64,000 bases of DNA. It comes from Mycobacterium sp. SVM_VP21 (GTDB lineage: Bacteria > Actinomycetota > Actinomycetes > Mycobacteriales > Mycobacteriaceae). Below the pieces are notes generated by a model that was not told the origin of the DNA, searched no databases, and saw only the letters and a list, made by a program, of their open reading frames with translations. Positions within the stretch are counted from its first letter, which is position 1; each line of letters starts with the position of its first letter. Positions 32,564-41,605 of the stretch are shown piece after piece. The DNA lies in contig CP101406.1 in NCBI GenBank assembly GCA_024758765.1, positions 1,922,001-1,986,000 on the forward strand, given 5' to 3'. Made by a program: the position numbers and the translations under genes.

Positions 32564-32571
32564 GGCCGGCG
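32564..32571. repeat. 8-bp target-site duplication, right copy
   Basis: GGCCGGCG immediately follows the right end of the IS256-family element and duplicates 31094-31101. Confidence 0.88.
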
Positions 32572-33299
32572 ATCAGCGCCAACAACGCCACCGCCTCGGC
32601 CGCGCGTGGCGCTAGCTCCTGCTCGGGCAGATACCCCAGTACCCGGTGAGCGTCGCCGACCAGGGCATCGACGAGCCGGTCCCGGGCGGCACTGTCGTCC
32701 CAGGCGATCGCTGGTTTGCCCGGGTCGGTGTAATCATGAGCGCGGCAGTGCGCGGCGATGACCTCGCCGGCGCCGGGGACATCGCGGGCCACCCGGCGGA
32801 TCGCGCCGATCAGCTGGGTCACGGTGTCCTGGGTGGCCACCGCATCGTCGAGGACTGTGGAATCCAGAGCCCGCCGGGTCTTGCCTGCCAGCACCCCGGT
32901 TTGGGCCACGACGGCCTTGACCGCCTCGAAGATCCGGTCCGGTCGATCCGAGGCCGCCAACCGGCGCCTCCAGTACGTCAACGTCGTGGAATGAAATGCC
33001 GGCGCTGTCACCGCCAGACCGCACGCGGCTTTCCATCGCAGGTCGAAAGCCACCGCATCGACGGTCTCGTTATCCGACATCCCGTGCAGAGCCTGCAAAG
33101 TGATTACCGAGGCCATCACCTCGGCCGGCACACTCGGCCGGCCCCGGCGCGACGGAAACAGATCGGCGAACATCTCCTCGGGAAATAACTCACCGCGATG
33201 GGCTGCCAGGAACGCAAACATGCTGTCGGCCTTCAACAGATGCCCGGCGACCGACTCCGCATCCAACAACTCACGCTGATCATCAGAGCGACCCTGCAC
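32572..33299 (-). pseudogene. IS1182-family transposase, N-terminal part (split)
   Basis: This is the N-terminal half of the interrupted transposase. It runs from MQGRSDDQRELLDAESV, through the domain with PSRRGRPSVPAEVMASVI and NETVDAVAFDLRWKAACGL, to the first catalytic-type aspartate in RRALDSTVLDDAVATQDTV. Reading on into the IS256 end gives an artificial tail (RACQVFCVSRL...) that stops at 32478. The authentic frame continues at 31101 once the insertion is removed. The start region lies 65 bp inside the element's right terminal repeat, as expected for this family. Confidence 0.9.
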
Positions 33300-33364
33300 C
33301 CAACAATCATCAGCGAAAACCCGAGCACCACCACCCCGCCACGCGGGATTAATTCAGCAGACTC

Positions 33365-34333
33365 CTAGACCGTCAGCACAACCTTGCCGGTCACCTCGCC
33401 CGACGACAGCAGGCGATGAGCCTCGGCCGCCTGCGTGATGGGCAGCCGCGCGCCGATCACCGGCTTGATTCGGCCGTCGCCGACCATCGGCCACACCTCA
33501 GTGGCCACGGCGTCGACGATGGCGCCCTTGCTGTGCGGGCCTTCCACCGGCCGGCCGCGCAAGGCGGTGCCGATCACCCGGGCGCGTTTGGAGATCAGCT
33601 TGCCCAGGTTCAGCTCGCCTTTGACCCCGCCCTGCATCCCGATGACCACGAGTCGCCCGTCGTTGGCCAGCGCATCGACATTGCGGTCTAGGTAGGCCGC
33701 CCCCATGATGTCCAGGATCACGTCGGCACCGCCGGCCTCGCGCACCCGCGCCACGAAGTCCTCGTCGTGATAGTTGACGGTGATCTCGGCGCCCAGTTCA
33801 CGGCAGAACGCCAACTTGGCCGCTGATCCGGCGGTGACGGCCACCCACGCCCCGAGTTGACGTGCCACCTGAATGGCGTGGCTGCCCACGCCGCTGGCTC
33901 CACCGTGCACCAGCAGCAACTGACCCTCGGACAACCCGGCAGTCAAGACCAGGTTCGACCAGACGGTGCAGGCCACTTCCGGCAGTCCGGCCGCATCCAG
34001 CAGGTCTACCCCGGCCGGAACAGGCAGCATCTGGGGGGCTGGAACCGCGACGTACTCGGCGTAGCCGCCGCCGGCCAACAGAGCGCAAACCTGTTGGCCG
34101 ATTGTCCAATCCGACACCTCGTCGCCCACCGCAGCGATGACGCCGGAGACCTCCAGGCCGAGGGTGTCGCTGGCCCCGGGTGGGGGAGGATACAAGCCTG
34201 CCGCCTGCAACAGATCGGCCCGGTTCACCCCGGCTGCGGCGACCCGGATCAGTACCTCGCCCGGAGCCGGTTGCAGATCGGGGACCTCTCGCCAAGCGAG
34301 CACTTCCGGGGATTCAGCGATGATGGCGCGCAT
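33365..34333 (-). CDS. NAD(P)H-quinone oxidoreductase (zinc-independent MDR family)
   Basis: This 322-aa medium-chain dehydrogenase/reductase of the quinone oxidoreductase type is predicted to reduce quinones with NADPH in the cytosol. The N-terminal GroES-like domain has GVNRADLLQAAGLYPPPPGASD. The nucleotide-binding motif GGASGVGSHAIQ lies near the middle, and no zinc-ligand cysteine set is apparent. ATG 34333 (Met-Arg-Ala-Ile) is preferred to the further upstream starts because the family begins there. The gene position matches Rv3777 relative to lipE. The IS1182-like element begins at its stop codon; the CTAG target includes the TAG, so the protein is unchanged. It is divergent from the MarR-fusion gene, with 75 bp between starts. 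Confidence 0.88.
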   Translation of the reverse strand: MRAIIAESPEVLAWREVPDLQPAPGEVLIRVAAAGVNRADLLQAAGLYPPPPGASDTLGLEVSGVIAAVGDEVSDWTIGQQVCALLAGGGYAEYVAVPAPQMLPVPAGVDLLDAAGLPEVACTVWSNLVLTAGLSEGQLLLVHGGASGVGSHAIQVARQLGAWVAVTAGSAAKLAFCRELGAEITVNYHDEDFVARVREAGGADVILDIMGAAYLDRNVDALANDGRLVVIGMQGGVKGELNLGKLISKRARVIGTALRGRPVEGPHSKGAIVDAVATEVWPMVGDGRIKPVIGARLPITQAAEAHRLLSSGEVTGKVVLTV

Positions 34334-34381
34334 GTCGGACACGCTACTACCGGCCTGACGCGGTCGAAAACGATGAGGAAA

Positions 34382-34400
34382 GCTAAGTGTTGGGCTTAGC
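34382..34400. promoter_or_regulatory. Palindrome in the MarR-fusion/oxidoreductase divergent promoter
   Basis: GCTAAGTGTTGGGCTTAGC has 6-bp arms and a 7-nt spacer and lies 8 bp before the GTG of the MarR-fusion gene. Upstream of the paralogous MarR gene at 40046 the sequence ACTAAGCGTGGCTACC followed by ATGACGCT is clearly related. This would fit an autoregulatory MarR operator. No RBS is seen before either start, so leaderless translation is possible. Confidence 0.5.
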
Positions 34401-34408
34401 ATGACGCT

Positions 34409-35500
34409 GTGCAGCGCAATGATCGCCGCCGGACGGGGAGTGATTTACCCGGCTTGGATCTGGCCGAACGCCAAGCATGGCAACACTATTTGGAAGCCGT
34501 GCTGCGATTCGACGCGGCGCTGAACCGGGCGCTCTACGCTGATCATCAACTGTCGGTGATCGACTTGCGGGTGCTCGACATCCTGGCCAAGTCCGCGGAC
34601 GGATCCGCTCGGATGGGCGATCTCGCTGACCTGTTGGGCGCTTCCCGCCGTCAGATGACGACACGGATCGACCGCCTCGGGGAGCGGGGATTGGTGCGCC
34701 GCGAGCCCGATCCGCAGGACAAACGCGGGGTGGTCGCGCTGCTCACCGACGACGGGCGCACGATGATCGATCAGGCGATCATCAGTTACGCGAAAGCTGT
34801 CTCGACCTATTTGCTCGGATCGTTATCGACTCGCCAGGTCAACACTGTTGCGGAGAACTGTTGGCGTATCGGCGAGGGTCTGCGGCTTTCTGAACTGCGG
34901 CGTGCATTGGTCGAACCTGGTGCGCCTATTTCGGTTCGCGTTGATTCCCAAGTCTTTCCGGAGGCGCCCACGTGCTATCTGCCCGGGGTTGATGATGCTG
35001 GGAAGCGTTGCTGGAATCAGTTCATGTCGTCATCGGCGACGCTCTTCCCGGTATTGAACGAACGTTTGACCCAGGCGATCCAGCTCAGCTTGATCGACAT
35101 TCTGCTGCTGGATCTGATCGCGAAATCGCCGGGCGGATCAGCGCCCCTGAGCGCGCTGGGTCAAGCGTTTTCACTGCAGCCCAGCCGGATAACTCAGCAG
35201 ATCACCCGCCTGGAGTCCGAGGGTCTGGTGTGCCGGGCACCCGTTCAGGGCGATCGACGACGCGTCGTCGTCAACATCACGCTGCCCGGCCGAGTCCGGC
35301 TGGGGCCGGCGCTTTCCTTCTACGCCAGGGAAATTCGCAGGAACTACTTGGACCCGATGTCGCGCCAGCAGGCGATCGCGCTCGGCGATGCGTGCCGCCG
35401 GATCAGCTTGCCCCTCAAAACCCGCGTCGACCGGCAGGTGCGGACCGTTCGCCGGAGCGCGCCTACAGCCGCCGTCGAAAGCGACGCTGGTCGCCGGTAG
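34409..35500 (+). CDS. Double MarR-domain transcriptional regulator (fusion)
   Basis: This 363-aa protein is made of two successive MarR winged-helix domains. Domain 1 spans about residues 13-155 (LSVIDLRVLDILAKSADGSARMGDLADLLG, here split: LSVIDLRVLDILAKS then ARMGDLADLLG; wing KRGVVALLTDDGR). Domain 2 spans about 191-335 (LSLIDILLLDLIAKS, SALGQAFSLQPSRITQQ, wing DRRRVVVNITLPGR, then SRQQAIALGDACRR). Domain 1 is closest to the MarR protein at 40046. Domain 2, especially its SRQQAIALGDACRR end, is closest to the MarR proteins at 41008 and 41606. The GTG start lacks an SD. Because MarR proteins normally act as homodimers, one chain could form a pseudo-dimer. It is followed 341 bp downstream by a GjpA-like gene, the probable target. 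Confidence 0.85.
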   Translation: MQRNDRRRTGSDLPGLDLAERQAWQHYLEAVLRFDAALNRALYADHQLSVIDLRVLDILAKSADGSARMGDLADLLGASRRQMTTRIDRLGERGLVRREPDPQDKRGVVALLTDDGRTMIDQAIISYAKAVSTYLLGSLSTRQVNTVAENCWRIGEGLRLSELRRALVEPGAPISVRVDSQVFPEAPTCYLPGVDDAGKRCWNQFMSSSATLFPVLNERLTQAIQLSLIDILLLDLIAKSPGGSAPLSALGQAFSLQPSRITQQITRLESEGLVCRAPVQGDRRRVVVNITLPGRVRLGPALSFYAREIRRNYLDPMSRQQAIALGDACRRISLPLKTRVDRQVRTVRRSAPTAAVESDAGRR

Positions 35501-35841
35501 TCCGCCCCTCGATATACGGCGTCGTCCCACCGTCGCATTGTGCTTACCGGTGTTTCCACAGTTTGCTGATGGTGGATGGCGTCATTCCGCATGGGGGACA
35601 AGCGGAATGGTTACCCACTGGTAGTTACAGGTTGAAACAGTTGAGTCCGCTGTGCGGGTTGATTCACAACCTCCGATTACGGCACTGACCTGGGAATCCA
35701 CGGCCCGTCGTCGCAACCCGGCTTGGTGTGACAGCAAACGTATTCGGGGATAACAACGTTCGATTAGAGACACTCAGCCCTCGCTTAGTTACGTTCATCG
35801 CTGTTCACTGCGTCACCAATCCATCAGCCGAGGAGTCCCCC
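35501..35841. other. Upstream region of GjpA-like gene A
   Basis: This 341-bp gap has no gene. It contains an inverted repeat around 35583-35609 (CATTCCGC / GCGGAATG) and an ACTGGTAGTTACAGGTTGAA segment at 35617-35636 that resembles the region at 42421 before GjpA-like gene B. It also contains AGTTACGTTC at 35787-35796, repeated exactly at 42594-42603. These shared boxes are candidate promoter or operator elements for the two cassettes. Confidence 0.5.
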
Positions 35842-36921
35842 TTGCACGCCACCGTTCGCCCCTATGCCACCGCCGGCGTGGCACTGGTCGGAGCCAGTCT
35901 CGTCGCGGTCACGCCGTTGTCTGCGCCGGTGCCGGCTCTGTCTGATGTCCAATCCCACGCGGTCGCATTGACGGGGGCGTTCCAGGACGTCGTCAATGCC
36001 GCGTCGGCTAATGCCACAACGATGCTCAACAACTGGTATCTGGCACCCGGTGTAGGGATGCAACAGTTTTTGGCCAACCAGATGGATTACGCCGACCGGC
36101 TGCTCAATGACCCATCGGGTTCCACCAACGACGTCAACGAGGAAATCCAGAAGCACCTGAACGCGGTGATCTCAGGCTGGGCGCTGCAGAACGAGACCGA
36201 CGCGACCCACGCCACGGTGCTCAACCACACCATGGATGGCACCCATCAGTTGATGTTCGGCCAGGTCGCCGGCTACATCCCTGCCGACGTGGACAAAGAG
36301 TCGATCATGCCGATCATCGACTATCTGGGATCGCCTGCCAGCGCGGTCCTGATGGGAATGATCGGACCGATGATCAGCCCGTGGGTGGCGTTGCTTAACG
36401 GCATCACCGACGGTGACAACCCGTTCGACATTCTGGCCAACATGGGTGGTGCGTTCTTCAACGGTGCCACCTTGAACTTGGATGCCCTGCTGCCGATGAT
36501 CAACTCGTCGGGCTATTTCCCGGCCGGCATGAACATGGACCACCTGGACTTCGCGTTCGGTGGGCTGTTGTCCACGGGTGCGGCCGCGGTGAGCTACCAG
36601 GTACTCGGCCCCGGAGGTGGGGTCGCAGCCGAGACGCCCGCGGTCGGCGGCTCGATCTTCCAAAGCGTGGGAATCGAATTCAGCGGGGTGCCAGTAATAG
36701 GCACCCTCGATCTCAACAGTGCCGGAATCGGGCCGATCGCGGCCTGGCAGGCCTGGGGCCAGACCGTCGGCGCCCTGCTGGGGTCGGGTTGGGACGGCAA
36801 GGGTCCGGTGGTGGTCACCCCGCCGTTGGCCGGTGCGGAACTGCCCATCCTCGATGACGGCGGCGCCGGTGCTGAAGCGACTGACGCGTTCGGCTGGCTG
36901 GGCGACCTGCTCGGCCTCTGA
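35842..36921 (+). CDS. GjpA-like outer-membrane porin family protein A
   Basis: This 359-aa exported protein belongs to the mycobacterial family commonly named after the Gordonia jacobaea porin GjpA. It starts at TTG 35842, with GAGGAG at 35830-35835. The paralogue at 42638 also begins at TTG, which supports the assignment. The N-terminus HATVRPYATAGVAL and the Ala-rich stretch to about residue 40 form the signal region. The body shares with the paralogue TMLNNWYLAPGV-like, ISPWVALLNGITDGD, GATLNLDALLP, FAFGGLLSTG and AWGQTVGALLGSGWD segments. Channel function is known only for the family name-giver and is inferred here. It precedes a PGRS gene by 46 bp and follows a MarR gene. Confidence 0.78.
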   Translation: MHATVRPYATAGVALVGASLVAVTPLSAPVPALSDVQSHAVALTGAFQDVVNAASANATTMLNNWYLAPGVGMQQFLANQMDYADRLLNDPSGSTNDVNEEIQKHLNAVISGWALQNETDATHATVLNHTMDGTHQLMFGQVAGYIPADVDKESIMPIIDYLGSPASAVLMGMIGPMISPWVALLNGITDGDNPFDILANMGGAFFNGATLNLDALLPMINSSGYFPAGMNMDHLDFAFGGLLSTGAAAVSYQVLGPGGGVAAETPAVGGSIFQSVGIEFSGVPVIGTLDLNSAGIGPIAAWQAWGQTVGALLGSGWDGKGPVVVTPPLAGAELPILDDGGAGAEATDAFGWLGDLLGL

Positions 36922-36967
36922 TCCCCTAAACCCTTAAATCCCAGTTGCTTAGAGAGGCAATCGCAAT

Positions 36968-39046
36968 ATGACTCGTCACCTCACCACTCGTCGCCGCGTG
37001 ACCGGCGCCGCCAGCACCATCGGTGCGTTCCTGGCCTTCGGAATAGCCCCGCTCACCGTGGCACCACCGGCCCAGGCCGATGAATTCGATTGGATCGTAG
37101 ACCTTTTCGATTCCTCCGCATGGCTGGCCGCCAACCCGGCCGATGCCGGGACCTTCGACATGACCGCCATGCTCGGCCAATGGTTCTACGAGCCGATCCA
37201 CGCCTCGATGGAGAACTGGATCAACAGTGACTTCGGTGAGATGGTCAACGGCTGGATCAACACCTCCGCGGGTCAGTTCCTGATCGGTGACGGTGCTGAC
37301 GGCACCGAAACGAACCCTGACGGCGGCAACGGCGGCCTCTGGTTCGGCGACGGCGGAAACGGCTGGGACAGCACCGAAGCCGGCGTGGCCGGCGGTGCTG
37401 GCGGCAATGCGGCCGGCTGGCTCGGCGACGGCGGTGTCGGCGGTGATGGTGGAGCGGGCGCCAACGGCGGTGACGGCGGAGCCGGTGGACTCTGGATGGG
37501 CAACGGCGGTGCCGGCGGCAATGGTGGGATCGCCCTGGATGCCAGTGTCGCTGGAGGCAACGGTGGAGCCGGCGGCAACGCATCGGGCTGGTTCTTCGGC
37601 AACGGCGGGATCGGCGGCAACGGGGCGGATGGAACGGCCGGCGCCGCAGGCACATTCGCCAACGGCGGCGATGGCAATGGCATAGCCGGCGGTTACGGCG
37701 GCAACGGCGGTGCCGGTGGGCGCAGCAGCTTCATATTCGGCAACGGCGGCAACGGCGGCAACGCCGGAGCCGGCGGTAAGGGTGGCGACGGCGCCACCGG
37801 CACCGCCGAGCACGTCGATGGCGGCAACGGGGCCTGGTCCTGGGGTGGTGGCGCCGGTGGTGCGGCCGGCGGGCGCGGATCCTCCATCTACACCAGCCCC
37901 ATGTACGGACATGCCGGGCAGCTCGGAAACGGTGGCGACGGGGGCGACGCCGGTAACGGCGGGAACGCCTACCAAGACGTCAACGGCGACTACCTGGGCA
38001 ACGGTGGGGCCGGAAGTGACGGCGGGTACGCCGGCAACGGCTATATCGGTGGTAACGGCGGTGACGGCGGCGCCGGCGGCGCCGGTCTCAACGGTGGTGG
38101 CGGCGGGTGGGGCGGTAACGGCGGCCAGTCCGCCGGCAACAACACTGGCGGCGCAGGTGGAAACGCCGGCGCCGGCGGAGATGCCACCGCGGGTACCGGT
38201 GGCAGCGGCGGTTGGGGTGGTTGGGGCGGCCCCTCGGAAAGCGGAGCCGGTGGGGCTGGTGGTGACGGTGGCTCCGGTGGCAACGGCGCCACCGACGACA
38301 ACACCGTCAAGACCATCGGCGGCGACGGCGGCGGTGGCGGCATGGGCGGAAGCAGCCAGACCGGAGTCGGTGGGGCCAGCGGCGACAGCGGGGACGGCGG
38401 TGCCGGAACCTATGCCGGCGGCAATGGTGGTGACAGCTTCTTCGGCGCAGGATCGGGTGCCACCGGCGGGGCTGGCGGCCGCGGCGGCAACGGCGGCGAC
38501 AGCACCGGGTGGGACGACGGAGCCGGCACCATCTGGAGCCACGGCGGTAACGGCGGCAGCGGCTCATCGGGCGGCGGTGCTTACACCGGCGATGGTGCGG
38601 TCGGCGGCGCCGGCGGAAACGGCGGTAACGGCGCTTCCGGGCCGGGCGTCATCAGTGTTGGTGGCAACGGCGGCAGCGGCGGTACCGGCGGCACCGCGTA
38701 TGGCGGCGGCAATGCCGGCACGGGCGGCGCAGGAGGAAACGGCGGAAACGGCACGGCGTCGGGTGGCAATGGCGGCACCGGTGGCAGTGGCGGCGCGGGC
38801 ATGGTCCTTCTCGGCGGTAGTGGGTCAGGCGGCACCGCCGGTGACGGCGGTGCCGGCGGGGCCGGCGGCAACAGTGGCGGAGTCGCCATGCCCGCCAACA
38901 ACCCCTACGGTGCCGGCCCCAGCCACGCCGGCAACGGCGGCAACGGCGGGATGGGCGGAACCGGCACCATCGGCGCCGGCGGTGCTGGCGGTGCTGGCGG
39001 CGCCGGTGGCAACGCGCAAGGCAGCCGATGGTGGCAATGGCGGTAA
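36968..39046 (+). CDS. PGRS repeat protein without PE domain (PGRS-3), C-terminus frameshifted
   Basis: As read, this is a 692-aa exported PGRS protein. The ATG is preceded by GAGAGG. The signal region has [16 protein letters not shown] and a cleavage-type AQA-DE site. The short domain has [22 protein letters not shown] and [11 protein letters not shown] repeats begin near residue 106. The frame ends abruptly in GSRWWQWR, with Trp and Arg unlike the family. The next frame (+1) carries on with perfect PGRS sequence from about 39021 to 39476. A single extra base near 39010-39024, for example one C in GCGCAAGG, would explain this. Read through, the protein would be about 836 aa. The cause could be a real mutation, a sequencing error in GC-rich repeats, or programmed shift; the sequence cannot tell. 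Confidence 0.8.
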   Translation: MTRHLTTRRRVTGAASTIGAFLAFGIAPLTVAPPAQADEFDWIVDLFDSSAWLAANPADAGTFDMTAMLGQWFYEPIHASMENWINSDFGEMVNGWINTSAGQFLIGDGADGTETNPDGGNGGLWFGDGGNGWDSTEAGVAGGAGGNAAGWLGDGGVGGDGGAGANGGDGGAGGLWMGNGGAGGNGGIALDASVAGGNGGAGGNASGWFFGNGGIGGNGADGTAGAAGTFANGGDGNGIAGGYGGNGGAGGRSSFIFGNGGNGGNAGAGGKGGDGATGTAEHVDGGNGAWSWGGGAGGAAGGRGSSIYTSPMYGHAGQLGNGGDGGDAGNGGNAYQDVNGDYLGNGGAGSDGGYAGNGYIGGNGGDGGAGGAGLNGGGGGWGGNGGQSAGNNTGGAGGNAGAGGDATAGTGGSGGWGGWGGPSESGAGGAGGDGGSGGNGATDDNTVKTIGGDGGGGGMGGSSQTGVGGASGDSGDGGAGTYAGGNGGDSFFGAGSGATGGAGGRGGNGGDSTGWDDGAGTIWSHGGNGGSGSSGGGAYTGDGAVGGAGGNGGNGASGPGVISVGGNGGSGGTGGTAYGGGNAGTGGAGGNGGNGTASGGNGGTGGSGGAGMVLLGGSGSGGTAGDGGAGGAGGNSGGVAMPANNPYGAGPSHAGNGGNGGMGGTGTIGAGGAGGAGGAGGNAQGSRWWQWR

Positions 39047-39476
39047 CGGTGGCGTCGGCGGAACCGGCTACACGGGCGCGCCGGCTACTAACCCCGCGCA
39101 TGAACCGGGCGGTAACGGCCACGACGGTGGCGCCGCCGGCAACGGCGGCAAGGGCGGCGCCGGCGGTACCGCGGTGGACGGTAACGGCGGCAACGGCGGT
39201 ACTGGTGGAGCCGGCGGCGCCGGCGGCGCAGGAAGCCGCGGCGGCAACGGCGGCACCGACTCCAGCGGCAACACCCTGCCCGGCGGCACCGGCGGCGACG
39301 GCGGAACCGGCGGCAACGGCGCAGCCGGCGGCGCGGGCGGCACCAGCACCAACGGCACCAACGGTGCCCACGGCGCAGCCGGAGCGGCCGGCTCCGGTGG
39401 CACCGGCGGTGTGGCCGGTACCGGAACCCCGCCGGGCCAGCCCGGCACCACCGGCGGCAGCGGCCAACCCGGCTGA
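39021..39476 (+). pseudogene. Out-of-frame C-terminal continuation of PGRS-3
   Basis: This 152-codon stretch begins after AADGGNGG and consists of PGRS repeats with a normal family tail ([10 protein letters not shown]...SGQPG, then TGA). It has no own start codon or RBS and lies one base out of frame with PGRS-3, so it is best read as its displaced C-terminus. Confidence 0.75.
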
Positions 39477-39576
39477 CCCGGTGACGAGCAGTCGCAGACT
39501 CGCACTAAAGGCTCCATGCGCGTGCGCGTTTGCGGCTGCTCGGGAGCGCTGACCCGGCCAAGGTACGATTTCCCGC

Positions 39577-39663
39577 GGTGGCGTGGCAGAGCGGCCTAAT
39601 GCACTCGCCTTGAAAGCGAGAGACGGCTAACACCGTCCGGGGGTTCAAATCCCTCCGCCACCG
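39577..39663 (+). tRNA. tRNA-Ser (anticodon TGA)
   Basis: This 87-nt class II tRNA has acceptor stem GGTGGCG/CGCCACC (39577-39583 with 39656-39662) and discriminator G. The anticodon stem is CTCGC/GCGAG with loop CTTGAAA, placing TGA at 39611-39613, which reads UCA. A long variable arm and GGTTCAAATCC T-arm are present. The 3' CCA is not encoded, and a T-run follows. It lies between the two MarR/GjpA/PGRS cassettes. Confidence 0.95.
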
Positions 39664-40045
39664 CCCTTTTTCGTATCCGATGCACACCGGGTTAGGCGGC
39701 CCCAGGACGCCGTCTGCCCTCCGGGCGCACGCATATTCAGCGCACAGGGATTCTGCGGCAGATTCGGGCGCTGCCGCGACAGTTCCGAGACGCCCTGTAC
39801 ATCGCCAACCGATCAATTTGTATACAAAATAGGGATGAGTGGTCGGCCCTTGGATTTCTCGTAGCACTGACCCAACGAGCGCATGCCATTCGCCCCTTGG
39901 CCTTGGTCGGTATTTGTACCGACCGGCTCGGCGGCATTAAATGTATTCAACGATCCACTGGAAACGTCGCTGAATAACGGCTACGCGTTACTCAGGTGCG
40001 GAATGATGTTGGCGCACTGGAACTAAGCGTGGCTACCATGACGCT
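39664..40045. other. Non-coding stretch after tRNA-Ser
   Basis: This 382-bp stretch starts with CCCTTTTT, a probable tRNA terminator, and is otherwise without a convincing gene. No duplicate of the tRNA 3' end was seen, so there is no evidence that the tRNA served as an integration site. The last 30 bp contain the ACTAAGCGTGGCTACC element shared with the first MarR locus. Confidence 0.6.
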
Positions 40046-40591
40046 ATGCAACGTCCGGCTCGTCGCCGCACCCCCAGTGATCTTCCCGGATTGGACATCG
40101 CCGAACAGAAGTCGTGGCAGAACTTTCTGCACGCTGCGCTGCGCTTTCACGCCACGATGGACCGCTGGCTGACCGAAGCGCACAATCTCTCCGTCATTGA
40201 CTTGCGGGTGCTCGACATCCTGGACAAGTCTGACGACGGCGCAGCGCGGATGGGCGACCTGGCCGACGCGCTGGGCGCGAACCCCCACCACATGACCAAA
40301 CGGATCCGTCGACTCGAAGAGCGGGGTTTGGTTCAGCGCGAACAGAATTCCGATGACCGGCGAGGGGTGGTCGCTCGGATCACTGACGACGGCCGCCGGG
40401 TGGCCGGGCATGCCAGCCACAACTACGCTCAAGGGGTCAAGACCCACCTCATCGGTACCCTGTCGCGGCGCCAGCTCGCCACTCTCGAGGAGAATTGCCG
40501 ACGGATCAATTCCGGCCTGAAGCAGGCTGACTCGACGCTCTATGTCTCCCGCGCGGTCCAGAGCGGACCCGCCGCGAACTCGCCGTTGTGA
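40046..40591 (+). CDS. MarR-family transcriptional regulator (cassette B, first)
   Basis: This 181-aa winged-helix regulator has NLSVIDLRVLDILDKS, ARMGDLADALGANPHHMTK as the recognition region, and DRRGVVARITDDGR as the wing. It is strikingly similar to domain 1 of the double-MarR protein at 34409, including the N-terminus MQR...RRRT.SDLPGLD and the MLDILDKS-type helix. The ATG sits in TACCATGACGCTATGC, related to the upstream of the fusion gene. No SD is visible, so a leaderless transcript is possible. It begins a row of three MarR genes ahead of GjpA-like gene B. Confidence 0.85.
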   Translation: MQRPARRRTPSDLPGLDIAEQKSWQNFLHAALRFHATMDRWLTEAHNLSVIDLRVLDILDKSDDGAARMGDLADALGANPHHMTKRIRRLEERGLVQREQNSDDRRGVVARITDDGRRVAGHASHNYAQGVKTHLIGTLSRRQLATLEENCRRINSGLKQADSTLYVSRAVQSGPAANSPL

Positions 40592-41007
40592 CCAGCTTTG
40601 CGCGGCGCGCATCCGCTGATGAGTTTGCTCGTGAGGGGTTTTCACGGTCGCGGCATAGGGCCGTCGAGCGGGTGAGGGGCATTTCTTCGGGTGGAATGAG
40701 TGGTTAACCTTGTTGGTTGGGCATCATGGCCTGTAGCTGCACTTACCGGATGGTTGGCTGCTAGCTAGCTAAGTCTGGGCTCGGCGAGGGCAGGTTCTGA
40801 CGGTTAATCACGAATTACTTTCCGGTTGAATTAACCAAGATACTCCGGATTATTGCTGCTGCGATACTGGAACCTCTGCGATCAGCGCCGATGCGCTTGC
40901 TGCTGTGTTGCTGGCCACGACCGAGCATCGTTGATGTATGTAAAACGATGGGAACATCGGCGGTTTCCGTGGCTAATGTCTGAAGGGTTTCGGTACCGTC
41001 GCCCGCC
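40592..41007. other. Intergenic region with palindromic GGTTAAT...ATTAACC
   Basis: This 416-bp gap has no supported gene. It includes GGTTAAT (40802-40808) and ATTAACC (40830-40836) facing each other, the second within the near-palindrome GGTTGAATTAACC (40824-40836). The neighbouring TTACTTTCCGGTTGAAT resembles TAATTTCCAGTTGAAT at 42430-42445. It is a candidate operator and promoter region for the downstream MarR gene. Confidence 0.5.
40802..40836. promoter_or_regulatory. Candidate MarR operator upstream of the second MarR gene
   Basis: Inverted GGTTAAT/ATTAACC arms enclose CACGAATTACTTTCCGGTTGA. A related TTTCC-A/G-GTTGAAT core occurs before GjpA-like gene B (42433-42445), and a looser match occurs before gene A (35630-35636). 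This is assigned by pattern only. Confidence 0.4.
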
Positions 41008-41520
41008 GTGGAGGACACAGGGGCTCAAGCGCCGGCGATGCGGCTGCCGGGGCTCGAAGACATCGAGCAGAATTCTTGGCAAGAGTTCGTCGAGTCGTCG
41101 ACCAATCTGTTGGGCGCGCTCAACCGAAGCCTGCTTGGCCGGCACCGGCTGGACCTGTCCGAGCTTCGACTGCTAGATCTCCTCGCCAAGTCCGACAGCG
41201 GATCTGTCCGAATGAGCGAACTGGCCGCGGCGCTGATGCTGCTCCGAAGCCGGGTGACTTGGCTGACCCGGCGGCTGGAAAGTCGCGGCCTGGTTCGCCG
41301 GATACCTATTCCCGGTGATGGTCGGGGAGTGCGGGCCGAGCTCACGCCCGAGGGCCGAATAAGGTTGGGGGAGGCCCGCAAAACCTACGCCGAACAGATC
41401 CGCCGGCTCTACGTGAACCAGATGTCCCGCCAGCAAATGCTTGCCCTAGGTGCCAGCTGCCATCAGATCAGCGCGTCGCTGGACGTCGCGGACCTTCCGA
41501 AAAAGTCGACGATGGACTGA
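41008..41520 (+). CDS. MarR-family transcriptional regulator (cassette B, second)
   Basis: This 170-aa regulator begins at GTG 41008. It has LDLSELRLLDLLAKS, VRMSELAAALMLLRSRVTW as helix-turn-helix, and GDGRGVRAELTPEGR as wing. The C-terminal dimerisation region holds MSRQQMLALGASCHQISAS, the same SRQQ-(I/M)-ALG element found at the end of the fusion's domain 2. An SD is not obvious. It is paralogous to the other MarR proteins here but clearly diverged. It ends 85 bp before the next MarR gene. Confidence 0.82.
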   Translation: MEDTGAQAPAMRLPGLEDIEQNSWQEFVESSTNLLGALNRSLLGRHRLDLSELRLLDLLAKSDSGSVRMSELAAALMLLRSRVTWLTRRLESRGLVRRIPIPGDGRGVRAELTPEGRIRLGEARKTYAEQIRRLYVNQMSRQQMLALGASCHQISASLDVADLPKKSTMD

Positions 41521-41605
41521 GCTGCTCGCCTCTCGCTCAATCTGCAGCACTAAAGTTCCTGAATCAGACACCGGTCGTCGCATCTCGTGGATACGATCGG
41601 CCGGC

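Larger units (their letters stand above)
30127..33364. mobile_element. IS1182-like element, interrupted by an IS256-family element
   Basis: The terminal inverted repeats GAGTCTGCTGAATTA at 30127-30141 and its complement at 33350-33364 are perfect over 15 bp. Each end is flanked by CTAG (30123-30126 and 33365-33368), a likely 4-bp target duplication. Removing the nested IS256 copy and one 8-bp duplication leaves 1768 bp and a single intact transposase frame of 515 codons on the minus strand. The right-hand CTAG includes the TAG stop codon of the quinone oxidoreductase gene. Confidence 0.9.

Noticed and set aside
39505..39867. 120-codon minus-strand frame over tRNA-Ser
   Set aside because: It includes the antisense of the tRNA and has no RBS or family resemblance.
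39577..40045. tRNA-Ser as attachment site for an integrated island
   Set aside because: No duplicate of the tRNA 3' end and no integrase in the window.
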